A stretch of 64,000 nucleotides of DNA, taken from positions 211,263-275,262 of the forward strand of contig CADBYM010000001.1 of assembly GCA_902798915.1 (NCBI GenBank), given 5' to 3'. Below the pieces are notes generated by a model. The model searched no databases and had not been told where the DNA came from. It was given only the letters and a program-made list of their open reading frames with translations. Both the position numbers and the translations under genes were made by a program. The stretch is from an uncultured Coriobacteriaceae bacterium. GTDB taxonomy: Bacteria > Actinomycetota > Coriobacteriia > Coriobacteriales > Atopobiaceae. This document shows, piece after piece, positions 1 to 7,594 of this stretch. Within the stretch, counting starts at the first letter, position 1. Each line of letters starts with the position of its first letter.

Positions 1-958
1 CGTCGCGTGCGAAGGCCAGGAAGCGCTTCTCATCGTGGCGCCAAACGTGGCGCATCCATGCGGGCAGGATGACGGCGAGTCCCGCACCGTGGGTCACCTC
101 AGTATGGTGGGCCGAGAGCTCGTGCTCCAATGCGTGGCTCTCCCATCCACCAGCGCGAACGGTCGGAGAGAGGGACCTTCCGCAGCCCACGAGGTCGTTG
201 TGGGCGAGGGTGCCCGCCCACATGACGTTCGCACGTGCGTCGTAGTCATTGGGATTTGCGAGCACCTTCGGGGCTTGTTTGATGAGCGTTCGGATGATGC
301 TGCAGGCAATGTCGTCGGTGAGGGGGACGGATCCGACTCCACTGAAGTAGCGCTCGCAGATGTGGGCAATCATGTCGGTGATGCCGGCGGCCGTCTGGTA
401 GGCGGGAAGCGTGAAGGTGAGCTCCGGGTCCATGATGGCGAGGCGGGGCCGGAATGCGTCGCCGCTCACGCCGAGCTTGCGGTTCTCGGCGTCGTTGCTG
501 ATCACGCACGACCCCGATCCCTCGGAGCCAGCTGCGGGAATCGTGAGGACGACTGCCAGCGGAAGACAGTTGTCGATGGGCTGCTTGTGTGCGAAGAAAT
601 CCCACACGTCTCCGTCGTAGGGCACGCCGAACGATACCGCCTTGGCTGCGTCGATGGAGCTGCCGCCGCCGACGGCGAGAATGCCCGTCACTTCGTGCTC
701 GCGGGCAAGCGCGATGGCCTGGCGCACGAACGTCACTTCGGGGTTCGGGCGCGCTCCGCCCGCCTCGACATAGGCGACGCCTGCCTCGTCAAGGGACGCA
801 AGCACGCGCGCGAGCGTGCCGGTGCGCACGACTGAGCCCTGTCCGTACACTACGAGCACCTTCTCGAACCCGAGCTGCTTCATCTCGGCGCCGGTACGAT
901 CGGCGTATCCGCGTCCAAAGACGAACTTGGTGGGGGAGTGGAAGACAAAGTCGTTCAT
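1..958 (-). CDS. Iron-containing alcohol dehydrogenase (butanol dehydrogenase/YqhD type), 3' end outside window
   Basis: Reading leftward from an ATG at 958 the frame stays open to the window edge for about 319 residues, so the C-terminus is missing. The protein starts MNDFVFHSPTKFVFGRG, the usual start of the NAD(P)H- and metal-dependent butanol dehydrogenase/YqhD group. GGGSSIDAAK (cofactor-binding loop) follows, then AAGSEGS and SHALEHELSAHHTEVTHG, which holds the metal-binding histidines. The family reduces aldehydes to alcohols in the cytosol, usually for fermentation or aldehyde detoxification; the substrate cannot be told. A strong ribosome site (ggaaaggagc) 5 nt ahead of the ATG fixes the start. 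Confidence 0.9.
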   Translation of the reverse strand, partial: MNDFVFHSPTKFVFGRGYADRTGAEMKQLGFEKVLVVYGQGSVVRTGTLARVLASLDEAGVAYVEAGGARPNPEVTFVRQAIALAREHEVTGILAVGGGSSIDAAKAVSFGVPYDGDVWDFFAHKQPIDNCLPLAVVLTIPAAGSEGSGSCVISNDAENRKLGVSGDAFRPRLAIMDPELTFTLPAYQTAAGITDMIAHICERYFSGVGSVPLTDDIACSIIRTLIKQAPKVLANPNDYDARANVMWAGTLAHNDLVGCGRSLSPTVRAGGWESHALEHELSAHHTEVTHGAGLAVILPAWMRHVWRHDEKRFLAFARD

Positions 959-1121
959 GTCATGCTCCTTTCCTGTGCGATTCTTAGTAGGGCCGGGCCT
1001 TGCAGTAGTATGGAGCAAGGTGCGGCGTCTCCAATCGGTAATTGTCCCACATCGTGTTGGAGTGATGCGGCGTGCCATAGCTGAGCGGCATGATGCCGAC
1101 TAGAGGAAGGTCTTGGATTCG

Positions 1122-1808
1122 ATGATTCCCGATTGGCTTGACCTCTCCGCCGTGGTCGTCGGTGCGTTTGCAGGCGTCTTGGTGGGGCACAAATACAAAC
1201 TCGACCTCGTGGGATTCATCGCCATGTGCCTTATCTGTGCCTTGGGCGGAGGACTGCTGCGTGACGCAATCATGCAGGTCGGAAGCGTGTATGCCCTCGA
1301 GTCCGAGTGGGCGATCTTTCTGTGTGTGCTCACCGCGGTTATAGGATTCTTCTTTCCCAGTGCGCTCTCGCACTTCCCCAATCTGTACGAGTGGGTGGAC
1401 ATCGCGTCGGTCGCCCTGTTCGTGGTGGCGGGCGCCGACAAGGCCATAGCCTATGAGCTTCGCGCGCCGGCGGTTGTCTTGATGGGGACGATCACGGGCA
1501 TAGGAGGGGGCATGCTGCGCGATGTGTTTCTCGGCGAGATTCCGCATGTGTTCCGGCAGTCGAACTTCTATGCGGTCTGTGCGGTGGCAGGCTCCATTAC
1601 GTACTACGCATGCATGGCGCTTCGTGGCGACCAACTGATTGCGTCGGTCGCCACGGTGGCGGTCGTTATGCTCTTGCGGCGCATCTCGCTGCAGTGGGAC
1701 ATTGTCTCACCTGCCGAGGTTGACCTCGAACCCAAGGTGGTCGACACGGGCAAACGCGTGCTGCGTGGGGTCAATGCGCGGCGGGGCGGCAAGTCGCGCG
1801 AGCCGTGA
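1122..1808 (+). CDS. TRIC-type cation channel family protein (UPF0126/YadS-YicG-like)
   Basis: About 228 residues with six to seven hydrophobic segments arranged as an internal repeat. Each half carries the family glycine motif: ALGGGLLRDA near residue 45 and GIGGGMLRDVFLGEIP near residue 130. Prokaryotic TRIC proteins are trimeric monovalent-cation channels of the plasma membrane; older annotation calls them UPF0126. The C-terminal tail is basic and cytoplasmic. The start is uncertain: ATG at 1122 lies 11 nt after aggaagg, while an in-frame TTG at 1113 lies only 2 nt after it. It stands alone between an oppositely transcribed dehydrogenase and a convergent aldo/keto reductase. Confidence 0.85.
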   Translation: MIPDWLDLSAVVVGAFAGVLVGHKYKLDLVGFIAMCLICALGGGLLRDAIMQVGSVYALESEWAIFLCVLTAVIGFFFPSALSHFPNLYEWVDIASVALFVVAGADKAIAYELRAPAVVLMGTITGIGGGMLRDVFLGEIPHVFRQSNFYAVCAVAGSITYYACMALRGDQLIASVATVAVVMLLRRISLQWDIVSPAEVDLEPKVVDTGKRVLRGVNARRGGKSREP

Positions 1809-1871
1809 GCGAAGGCGGCGCGAGGAGCATCCGCTTCTGACGACCTGTGGCCATCGCATGTCGCCTGCGCC

Positions 1872-2909
1872 TTACTGCACGCTGACCTCGCCCGCAAGGA
1901 CGCGCTGGTAGTCCTCGTAGTTCTTTTGGAGCAGCGCAGGTGTGTCGAGGTTGTAGGGGCAGTGTCGCGCACAGCGATAGCAGCGGATGCAGTTGGGAAT
2001 CTTTGCCATCTCCTCTTGCCAATGGTCGTTGAGCCATGCCTCGCTGGGGGCGCGTCGCAGCATGAGCGACATGCGTGCGCAGTTGTTGATCTGGATGCCC
2101 ATGGGGCAGGGCATGCAGTATCCGCATCCACGGCAGAACTCGCCCACGAGTTCGGCGCGCTCGGCCTCCACGAAGGCGGCGACCTCCTCGTCGTAGACGG
2201 GTGTCTCGTCCATGAAGGCGAGCCACTCCTCGAGCTCCTCCATGCGCTGAATGCCCCAGATGGGAAGCGCCCACGGGTGCTGCGTGAGGAAGGCCATCGC
2301 TGCACGCGAGTTGGTGATAAGTCCGCCCGCCAGGCCCTTCATGCACACGAAGCCCACGTTGTTGCGCTGGCAGAGCTTGACGAGTCGTACCTCGCGCTCG
2401 CCGGCGAGGTAGGAGAAGGGGAATTGCAACGTCTCGTAGAGGCCGGATTCGACTGCTTCCTCCGCCACGCCGATCTTGTGTGCCGTGATGCCGATGTGGC
2501 GAATCTTGCCCGCCTCCTTGGCCTCGAGCATGGCCTCGTACATGCCGGTGCCGTCGCCCGGTCGCCACACCTGGGCGGCCATGTGGAATTGGTACACGTC
2601 GATGTAGGAGGTGCGGAGCTTGGCGAGCGAGGTCTTCAGGTCCTCACGGAACTTCTCGGGCGTGGTGGAGGTCGTCTTGGTCGCGATATAGATGTCCTCA
2701 CGCTTGAGGTATCCGTCGCCAAAGGCAAGACCGAGCTTTTCCTCGCTGTTTGAGTAGGCGCGTGCGGTGTCGAAGTAGCGCATGCCCCCCTCGTAGGCAC
2801 GGCGCAGGATGCGCACCGCCTCATCGATGGGCGTGCGCTGGATGGGCAGTGCGCCGAATGCGTTCTGTGGTACCGTGATGCCTGTCGTTCCCAGCGTGAC
2901 GTCGTTCAT
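1872..2909 (-). CDS. Aldo/keto reductase with C-terminal double 4Fe-4S domain
   Basis: 345 residues. The N-terminal TIM barrel has the AKR pattern: YFDTARAYSNSEEKLG with catalytic Asp and Tyr near residues 50-55, then ATKT and YIDVYQFH. The C-terminus adds a ferredoxin-like part with CRGCGYCMPCP and CIRCYRCARHCPYN, typical of the AKR/[Fe-S] group seen in anaerobes. It probably reduces a carbonyl compound using NAD(P)H, with electron entry or exit through the clusters; the substrate is unknown. The start at 2909 was chosen because aaggaggcttcc lies directly ahead of it, although the open frame extends further upstream. A second AKR of this kind is at 52638-53771. Confidence 0.9.
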   Translation of the reverse strand: MNDVTLGTTGITVPQNAFGALPIQRTPIDEAVRILRRAYEGGMRYFDTARAYSNSEEKLGLAFGDGYLKREDIYIATKTTSTTPEKFREDLKTSLAKLRTSYIDVYQFHMAAQVWRPGDGTGMYEAMLEAKEAGKIRHIGITAHKIGVAEEAVESGLYETLQFPFSYLAGEREVRLVKLCQRNNVGFVCMKGLAGGLITNSRAAMAFLTQHPWALPIWGIQRMEELEEWLAFMDETPVYDEEVAAFVEAERAELVGEFCRGCGYCMPCPMGIQINNCARMSLMLRRAPSEAWLNDHWQEEMAKIPNCIRCYRCARHCPYNLDTPALLQKNYEDYQRVLAGEVSVQ

Positions 2910-2989
2910 GGAAGCCTCCTTATTCGTACTGCCACATTCCACACATTGTAGAGCGTCCAGGAAATCTTGGGGCACCCCGTTCGTACGGC

Positions 2990-4078
2990 CTAGAGGGGCG
3001 GGGCCATCAGGCGTACGATGTCCATCGCGGCATCGATGACGAGCTTGCGGTCCTGCTCGGGTAGTACTGCTGCGGCGACGAGCATCTTCGGCACCGCCGT
3101 GCGCCACCCACGCTTGATGCCGCCGATCGTCGCCATCCCCGATGCGCCGAGCACCGAGAACACCGCGTCCACGAAGCGCTCGCGCTCCTCGGGTGACGTC
3201 GAGACGAGCCACGCGTTCACGGAGGAGTCGAGCAGGCTCGCGCCTAGCCCCACGCGGCTCTCCGTCACGAAGTCGCATCCGTCGACTTCCCAGCTAAAGG
3301 GATCGTGCTGAGCGAAGCCGACGCTGTGGCTGCGCACCACACGGTAGTTGGGCTCTTGGCACTCGAAGAGCATGCCGATGACTGATGACTGGGGGATGGT
3401 CTTGTCTACGATCGTGGACGACTCGGACCAACGCCCTTGGGTCATGGCCTCGTCCAAGAAGCCCGGGCCGTCATGCGAGAAGAGTCGCGCCAGACGTACG
3501 GCCACCTCGTTCGGGCAGGTCATGCCTGCGTAGACGGCCAAGTTGCCGCCTTTGGAGTGGCCACCGCACCAGATGCGTCCCGTCGTGCGCGCTGCCACGC
3601 GCTCGAGGTAGCGCGTCGCCGCAATCTGGGATGGTATGGCGTGCTGGAAGGCCATGTTGAAGTCCTCCTTCCATCCCACAAGCGTGTTGTCGGTACCACG
3701 AAAGGCCACGAACGTCTCGTGTGGCGAGAGCGAGAAGGTCATGGCAGAGAACTGCTGCTCCGCCCGTTCGTCGGTGTGCGTCACGTAGCTGTTGACGCGC
3801 ACGTCCTTGAACCGTGAGCTCCCCGCTGCTGCGGCAAGCAGCTCGGCAGAGCTTTGCGGATCGTGCAAGTTGCCGCACATGCCGTCAAGCCATTCCAGGC
3901 GAAAGAGGTCCTTGAGGCAAAGCCCTTCCTCGTCACCTGCGGCGTGTGCATCTGTGGGAAGGCGAAGGTATGCGAGGCACGAGAACACGAGGCTGTCGAC
4001 GCGGCAAACCGCGCGCGTGGTGAAGTCATCTGATTCGGTGCGCACGTAGTCAATGATGTTCTCGTAGTCGCGTGCCAT
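2990..4078 (-). CDS. DUF2974 (Mbeg1-like) alpha/beta hydrolase
   Basis: 362 residues starting MARDYENIIDYVRTES. The nucleophile elbow GGHSKGGNLAVYAG places the likely catalytic serine at residue 175; this GHSKGGN form is the hallmark of DUF2974, related to lipases. FVAFRGTDNTLVGWKEDFNMAF ahead of it is the lipase-3-like FRGT motif. No signal peptide is seen, so a cytosolic esterase or lipase-like role is likely; the substrate is unknown. The start at 4078 has aagga 4 nt ahead. The gene diverges from the DEAD-box helicase gene. Confidence 0.85.
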   Translation of the reverse strand: MARDYENIIDYVRTESDDFTTRAVCRVDSLVFSCLAYLRLPTDAHAAGDEEGLCLKDLFRLEWLDGMCGNLHDPQSSAELLAAAAGSSRFKDVRVNSYVTHTDERAEQQFSAMTFSLSPHETFVAFRGTDNTLVGWKEDFNMAFQHAIPSQIAATRYLERVAARTTGRIWCGGHSKGGNLAVYAGMTCPNEVAVRLARLFSHDGPGFLDEAMTQGRWSESSTIVDKTIPQSSVIGMLFECQEPNYRVVRSHSVGFAQHDPFSWEVDGCDFVTESRVGLGASLLDSSVNAWLVSTSPEERERFVDAVFSVLGASGMATIGGIKRGWRTAVPKMLVAAAVLPEQDRKLVIDAAMDIVRLMAPPL

Positions 4079-4254
4079 GTGTCCTTCTCTCTCGCGCTGA
4101 CGTTGCGATGCCGTATGCGTTCTCGCGCATGGTTGCCCGGCGGAATTTCTGGAATCAGCCGATTCAGCCACTTCGAGGGGGTTTACCGGAATTGGGGGAG
4201 GTGGCGCAAGTATAGGGGTTTTCTATTATCCGACGCACAGGCGGACACTTGCGC

Positions 4255-4260
4255 GATACT
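4255..4260 (+). promoter_or_regulatory. Possible -10 element (GATACT) placing the transcript start at the helicase ATG
   Basis: GATACT ends 6 nt before the helicase ATG at 4267, and only a weak gaag lies between. This spacing would start the mRNA at or next to the ATG, giving a leaderless message. No convincing -35 box is seen, so this is tentative. Confidence 0.3.
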
Positions 4261-4266
4261 TGAAGT

Positions 4267-6024
4267 ATGGATAACACATTTGCCGAGCTCGGGCTTAACG
4301 AGCAGATACTCGCCGGGGTGGAAGCCCTCGGCTTCACCACACCCACACCTGTGCAGGCAGAGGCGATTCCGCTCATCCTCGCTGGACGTGATGTCGTTGC
4401 CTCCGCACAGACGGGAACGGGCAAAACCTGTGCCTTTGCGCTTCCCGTCCTGCAGAATATCGCCGAGGCGTCTCGTGCTGCGCGTGAGGAGATTGTGGCA
4501 CAGGTTCGTGCCGTTGCAGAGGTCGATGATGCCGACGCCTCGGACGTCCTCGCAGACGAGGTGCCGGGAGAATCTCTCTCTGTGCCTGCCCCGCCGCCGG
4601 ATGGCGACCAGCCCGCGCGGAGACGCAGGCCAAGGCGCCATCACCGGAAGTCCGCTGCTGCGAGCGAGACGCCGAAGGATGGCGGCCCCCAGCCCAAGTC
4701 CGAGTCAGCGTCCGAATCGGAGTCATCGACCGCTTCGGAATCCTTGCCTTCCGTTGAGGGGACGTCGAATACCAAGCCGAGTCGCCGACGCAGGCGTAAG
4801 CCCAGGGGCAAACAGGCTTCGGCTCTCGAACGAGAGACGGCCGTCGAAGGTCCCGCTAGCACCGCAGCACCTTCGGCAGAGAGGCCCAAGCGCAAACGCA
4901 GACGTCGCAAGAAGGGGCAGGGAAGGGGCAACTCTCCCCGCATGGAGGATTCGCGGGAGAAGAACCCCGACGCACGCCCGTTTGGCCCCTTTGCGCTTGT
5001 CATAACGCCGACCCGCGAACTCGCGCAGCAAATCGACAATGTCGTCTCGGTAGTTTGTGAGTATACCAACCAACGTGCCGTCATCGTGATGGGCGGGGCC
5101 CGGTTCGAGCGTCAGATACGCTCACTGGAGGCCGGATGCGACATGCTCGTCGCTACGCCCGGACGCTTGATTGACCTTCTCGAGCATGATCACGTCGACC
5201 TCAGCCATGTGCAGGTATTGGTTCTCGACGAGGCTGACCGCATGCTCGACATGGGCTTTTGGCCCAGCGTGCGACGCATCATGGCAGAGCTGCCAAGCGA
5301 GCGCCAGAACCTGCTCTTCTCGGCCACCATACCACCCAGCATCAAGTCCACCATCGACGCGATGCTCCGCGATCCTGCCTACGTAGAGATTTCGCGCGTG
5401 GGGCAGACGGCCGAGACCGTCGAGGAGCATCTGTGCCCCGTCACGCAGGGGCAGAAGACCAAACTGCTCCAGGAGCTCGTCCGCACGGGGGGAGCAGAGT
5501 CGGGTAGCGTGCTTGAGCGCGTCTTGGTGTTCTGCCGCACCAAGCAGCGAGTCGATGACGTGAGCCATGCGCTGAAGCAGGCGGACCTCACCGTTGACGT
5601 AATGCACGCCGACCGCCCGCAGAAGGCGCGCGAGCGTGCTTTGGCCAGGTTCCGGGAGGGCAAATGCCAGCTGCTCATCGCGACTGACGTCATGAGTCGC
5701 GGCATTGACGTGAGCGGCATTGATGCGGTGGTCAACTTTGACGTCCCGCTCGACCCCGAGGACTATGTGCACCGCATTGGACGCACGGGACGTGCGGGAG
5801 CCACCGGCCACGCCTACACCTTCATGGCGCCCGATGAGGTCACGCCGCTGCGCGAGATTGAGTACTTCATGGGCAAGCTCGTGCCCACGTGGGACCTGCC
5901 GGGTTTCACCTACGACGAGGGACGCATCATACCTGGAGCGACGCGCTCGACCAGCAAGCCGAAGCGCACGATGTTCGCTGGATCGCGGTCGCGCGGCAGG
6001 GGCCTATACGGCCGGCATTATTGA
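4267..6024 (+). CDS. DEAD-box RNA helicase with a large basic insertion between motifs I and Ia
   Basis: 585 residues. Motifs in order: Q motif (FTTPTPVQAEAIP), motif I AQTGTGKT near residue 48, Ia TPTRELAQQ near 247, II VLDEADRM near 319, III SAT near 352, then VFCRTKQRVDD, TDVMSRGID and HRIGRTGRAG in domain 2. RhlE/DeaD-type helicases unwind RNA in ribosome assembly or decay. The oddity is about 170 low-complexity residues (roughly 65-240) between motif I and Ia, rich in Ser/Glu and Arg/Lys runs such as RRRRRKPRGK and KRKRRRRKKG. Basic tails are normally at the C-terminus. The methyltransferase gene follows after 14 nt. Confidence 0.93.
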   Translation: MDNTFAELGLNEQILAGVEALGFTTPTPVQAEAIPLILAGRDVVASAQTGTGKTCAFALPVLQNIAEASRAAREEIVAQVRAVAEVDDADASDVLADEVPGESLSVPAPPPDGDQPARRRRPRRHHRKSAAASETPKDGGPQPKSESASESESSTASESLPSVEGTSNTKPSRRRRRKPRGKQASALERETAVEGPASTAAPSAERPKRKRRRRKKGQGRGNSPRMEDSREKNPDARPFGPFALVITPTRELAQQIDNVVSVVCEYTNQRAVIVMGGARFERQIRSLEAGCDMLVATPGRLIDLLEHDHVDLSHVQVLVLDEADRMLDMGFWPSVRRIMAELPSERQNLLFSATIPPSIKSTIDAMLRDPAYVEISRVGQTAETVEEHLCPVTQGQKTKLLQELVRTGGAESGSVLERVLVFCRTKQRVDDVSHALKQADLTVDVMHADRPQKARERALARFREGKCQLLIATDVMSRGIDVSGIDAVVNFDVPLDPEDYVHRIGRTGRAGATGHAYTFMAPDEVTPLREIEYFMGKLVPTWDLPGFTYDEGRIIPGATRSTSKPKRTMFAGSRSRGRGLYGRHY

Positions 6025-6038
6025 TCCCTGGAGGAGCC

Positions 6039-7304
6039 ATGAAGCAGGCAAGGCCGTATCCGCACCTCACTATAACGCGCAAGGCGGCGAAGTCCTTGCA
6101 AGCTGGGCATCCGTGGGTGTATGCGGACGAAGTCATCGATGCCGAGCCGACGGAGAATGGCGGCGTGGTCGACCTCTTTGAGGAGAACGGCACCTGGCAG
6201 GGTTGTGCGCTTCTCTCGCAACAGAGTACCATCCGCGCTCGCGTCGTCACGCGCAACGCCAACGATCGCGTTGACGAGGCGTTCTGGCACAGGCGCATCC
6301 TGTGGGCGTGGCAGCACCGTGTTACGGCCTTGGGCGGCCGCGGGCTTCCCGGTGGCGAGCCGGACACCACCTGCTGTCGCGTGCTGTTCTCGGAGGCAGA
6401 CGGCGTTCCGGGACTTGTGGTCGACAAGTACGAGGACGTGCTCGTCTCGCAGGTTGGCACCGTGGGCATCGAGCTTCTCAGGCCCGTGTTGTATCCGCTG
6501 CTTCTTGACGTGCTGTGCAAAGAAGGCCAATCGGTGCGGGCAATCTACGAGCGCAACGACGGGTCGGTGCGCTTGAAGGAGGGGCTGAGTCGCTATCAGG
6601 GATGGTGGGATGGCGCGGAGGCTGGGGATGAGCGACTCGTTGTGCGCGAGAACGGAATCCGATATCGCCTCGACCTCGCCAACAGCCAAAAGACGGGATT
6701 CTTCCTCGACCAGAAGTACAACCGGCGCGCCGTCCGAGAGCTGGCGGCAGGTCGTCGCGTGCTCGACTGCTTCTGCCATGTGGGTCCGTTTGGCCTCAAC
6801 GCGCTTGCGGGGGGTGCCTCGTTCGTCCGGTTCGTAGATGCGAGTCAGGTGGCCTTGGACTTGGTGTGCGAGAACTCCATCCTCAACGGGTTTGCCGAGA
6901 AGTCCGACGCATGGGGCGCGACTCGGGCCGACGTCCTCGAATACCTTCCCGAGTTGCGCAACGGCCAGCGCATGCGAGACGAGGGCGGTCCCTTCGACCT
7001 CATCGTGCTCGATCCTCCCGCATTTACCAAGAGCGGTCGCACGGTGCGCAACGCATTGCGCGGGTATCGGGAGCTCAACGCCTCGGCATTGCGTATCCTT
7101 CCTCGTGGTGGCTACCTTGCCACCTGCAGCTGCTCGCAGCACATGACGCGCGACCTGCTCGCACAGGCGGTCGCTGAGGCCGCGCATGGGACGAACCGGC
7201 AGCTCAAACAGGTGGAGGAGCGCCAGCAGGCTCCGGATCATCCCATCCTGTGGGGTTTTCCACAGAGCCACTATCTGGATTTCTTTGTCTTTCAGGTGGT
7301 GTGA
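6039..7304 (+). CDS. Class I SAM-dependent rRNA methyltransferase (RlmI-like)
   Basis: 421 residues. An N-terminal PUA domain (residues 1-75, with SLQAGHPWVYADEV) is followed by a Rossmann methyltransferase domain. Motif I is CFCHVGPFGLNAL near residue 245, and LIVLDPPAFTKS is the catalytic-loop motif of the RlmI/RlmK group, which makes 5-methylcytidine in 23S rRNA. It ends CSQHMTRD...HPILWGFPQSHYLDFFVFQ. The start at 6039 follows gaggagcc. Coming 14 nt after the helicase gene, it is likely co-transcribed, which fits a shared role in ribosome maturation. Confidence 0.9.
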   Translation: MKQARPYPHLTITRKAAKSLQAGHPWVYADEVIDAEPTENGGVVDLFEENGTWQGCALLSQQSTIRARVVTRNANDRVDEAFWHRRILWAWQHRVTALGGRGLPGGEPDTTCCRVLFSEADGVPGLVVDKYEDVLVSQVGTVGIELLRPVLYPLLLDVLCKEGQSVRAIYERNDGSVRLKEGLSRYQGWWDGAEAGDERLVVRENGIRYRLDLANSQKTGFFLDQKYNRRAVRELAAGRRVLDCFCHVGPFGLNALAGGASFVRFVDASQVALDLVCENSILNGFAEKSDAWGATRADVLEYLPELRNGQRMRDEGGPFDLIVLDPPAFTKSGRTVRNALRGYRELNASALRILPRGGYLATCSCSQHMTRDLLAQAVAEAAHGTNRQLKQVEERQQAPDHPILWGFPQSHYLDFFVFQVV

Positions 7305-7594
7305 TGCGCGGGGGCGTTGCCCCGCCGAGACCCGCGAGGTCGTGAGCCTTGGCACGCGGGAAGCCGCGCCATGGTCTGCCACTTCTCCAGAAGGGGTGCC
7401 GCGAACGGTCACGGTAGCCCCAATTGGTCATAATGACGGCTCGGACCTGCTCGAGTGATTGCGATCCTTCTGGGGGCTGCTTTTATGCGTTCCTTCAGGT
7501 GGGGACCGCTTTGAGATGCGGGTTGTGTCTTTCTCGTGCTAAGATTGTTTGCAGGTATGCGAGGCGAGTCGCTTATGCAGAAACGGAGAGAGAC

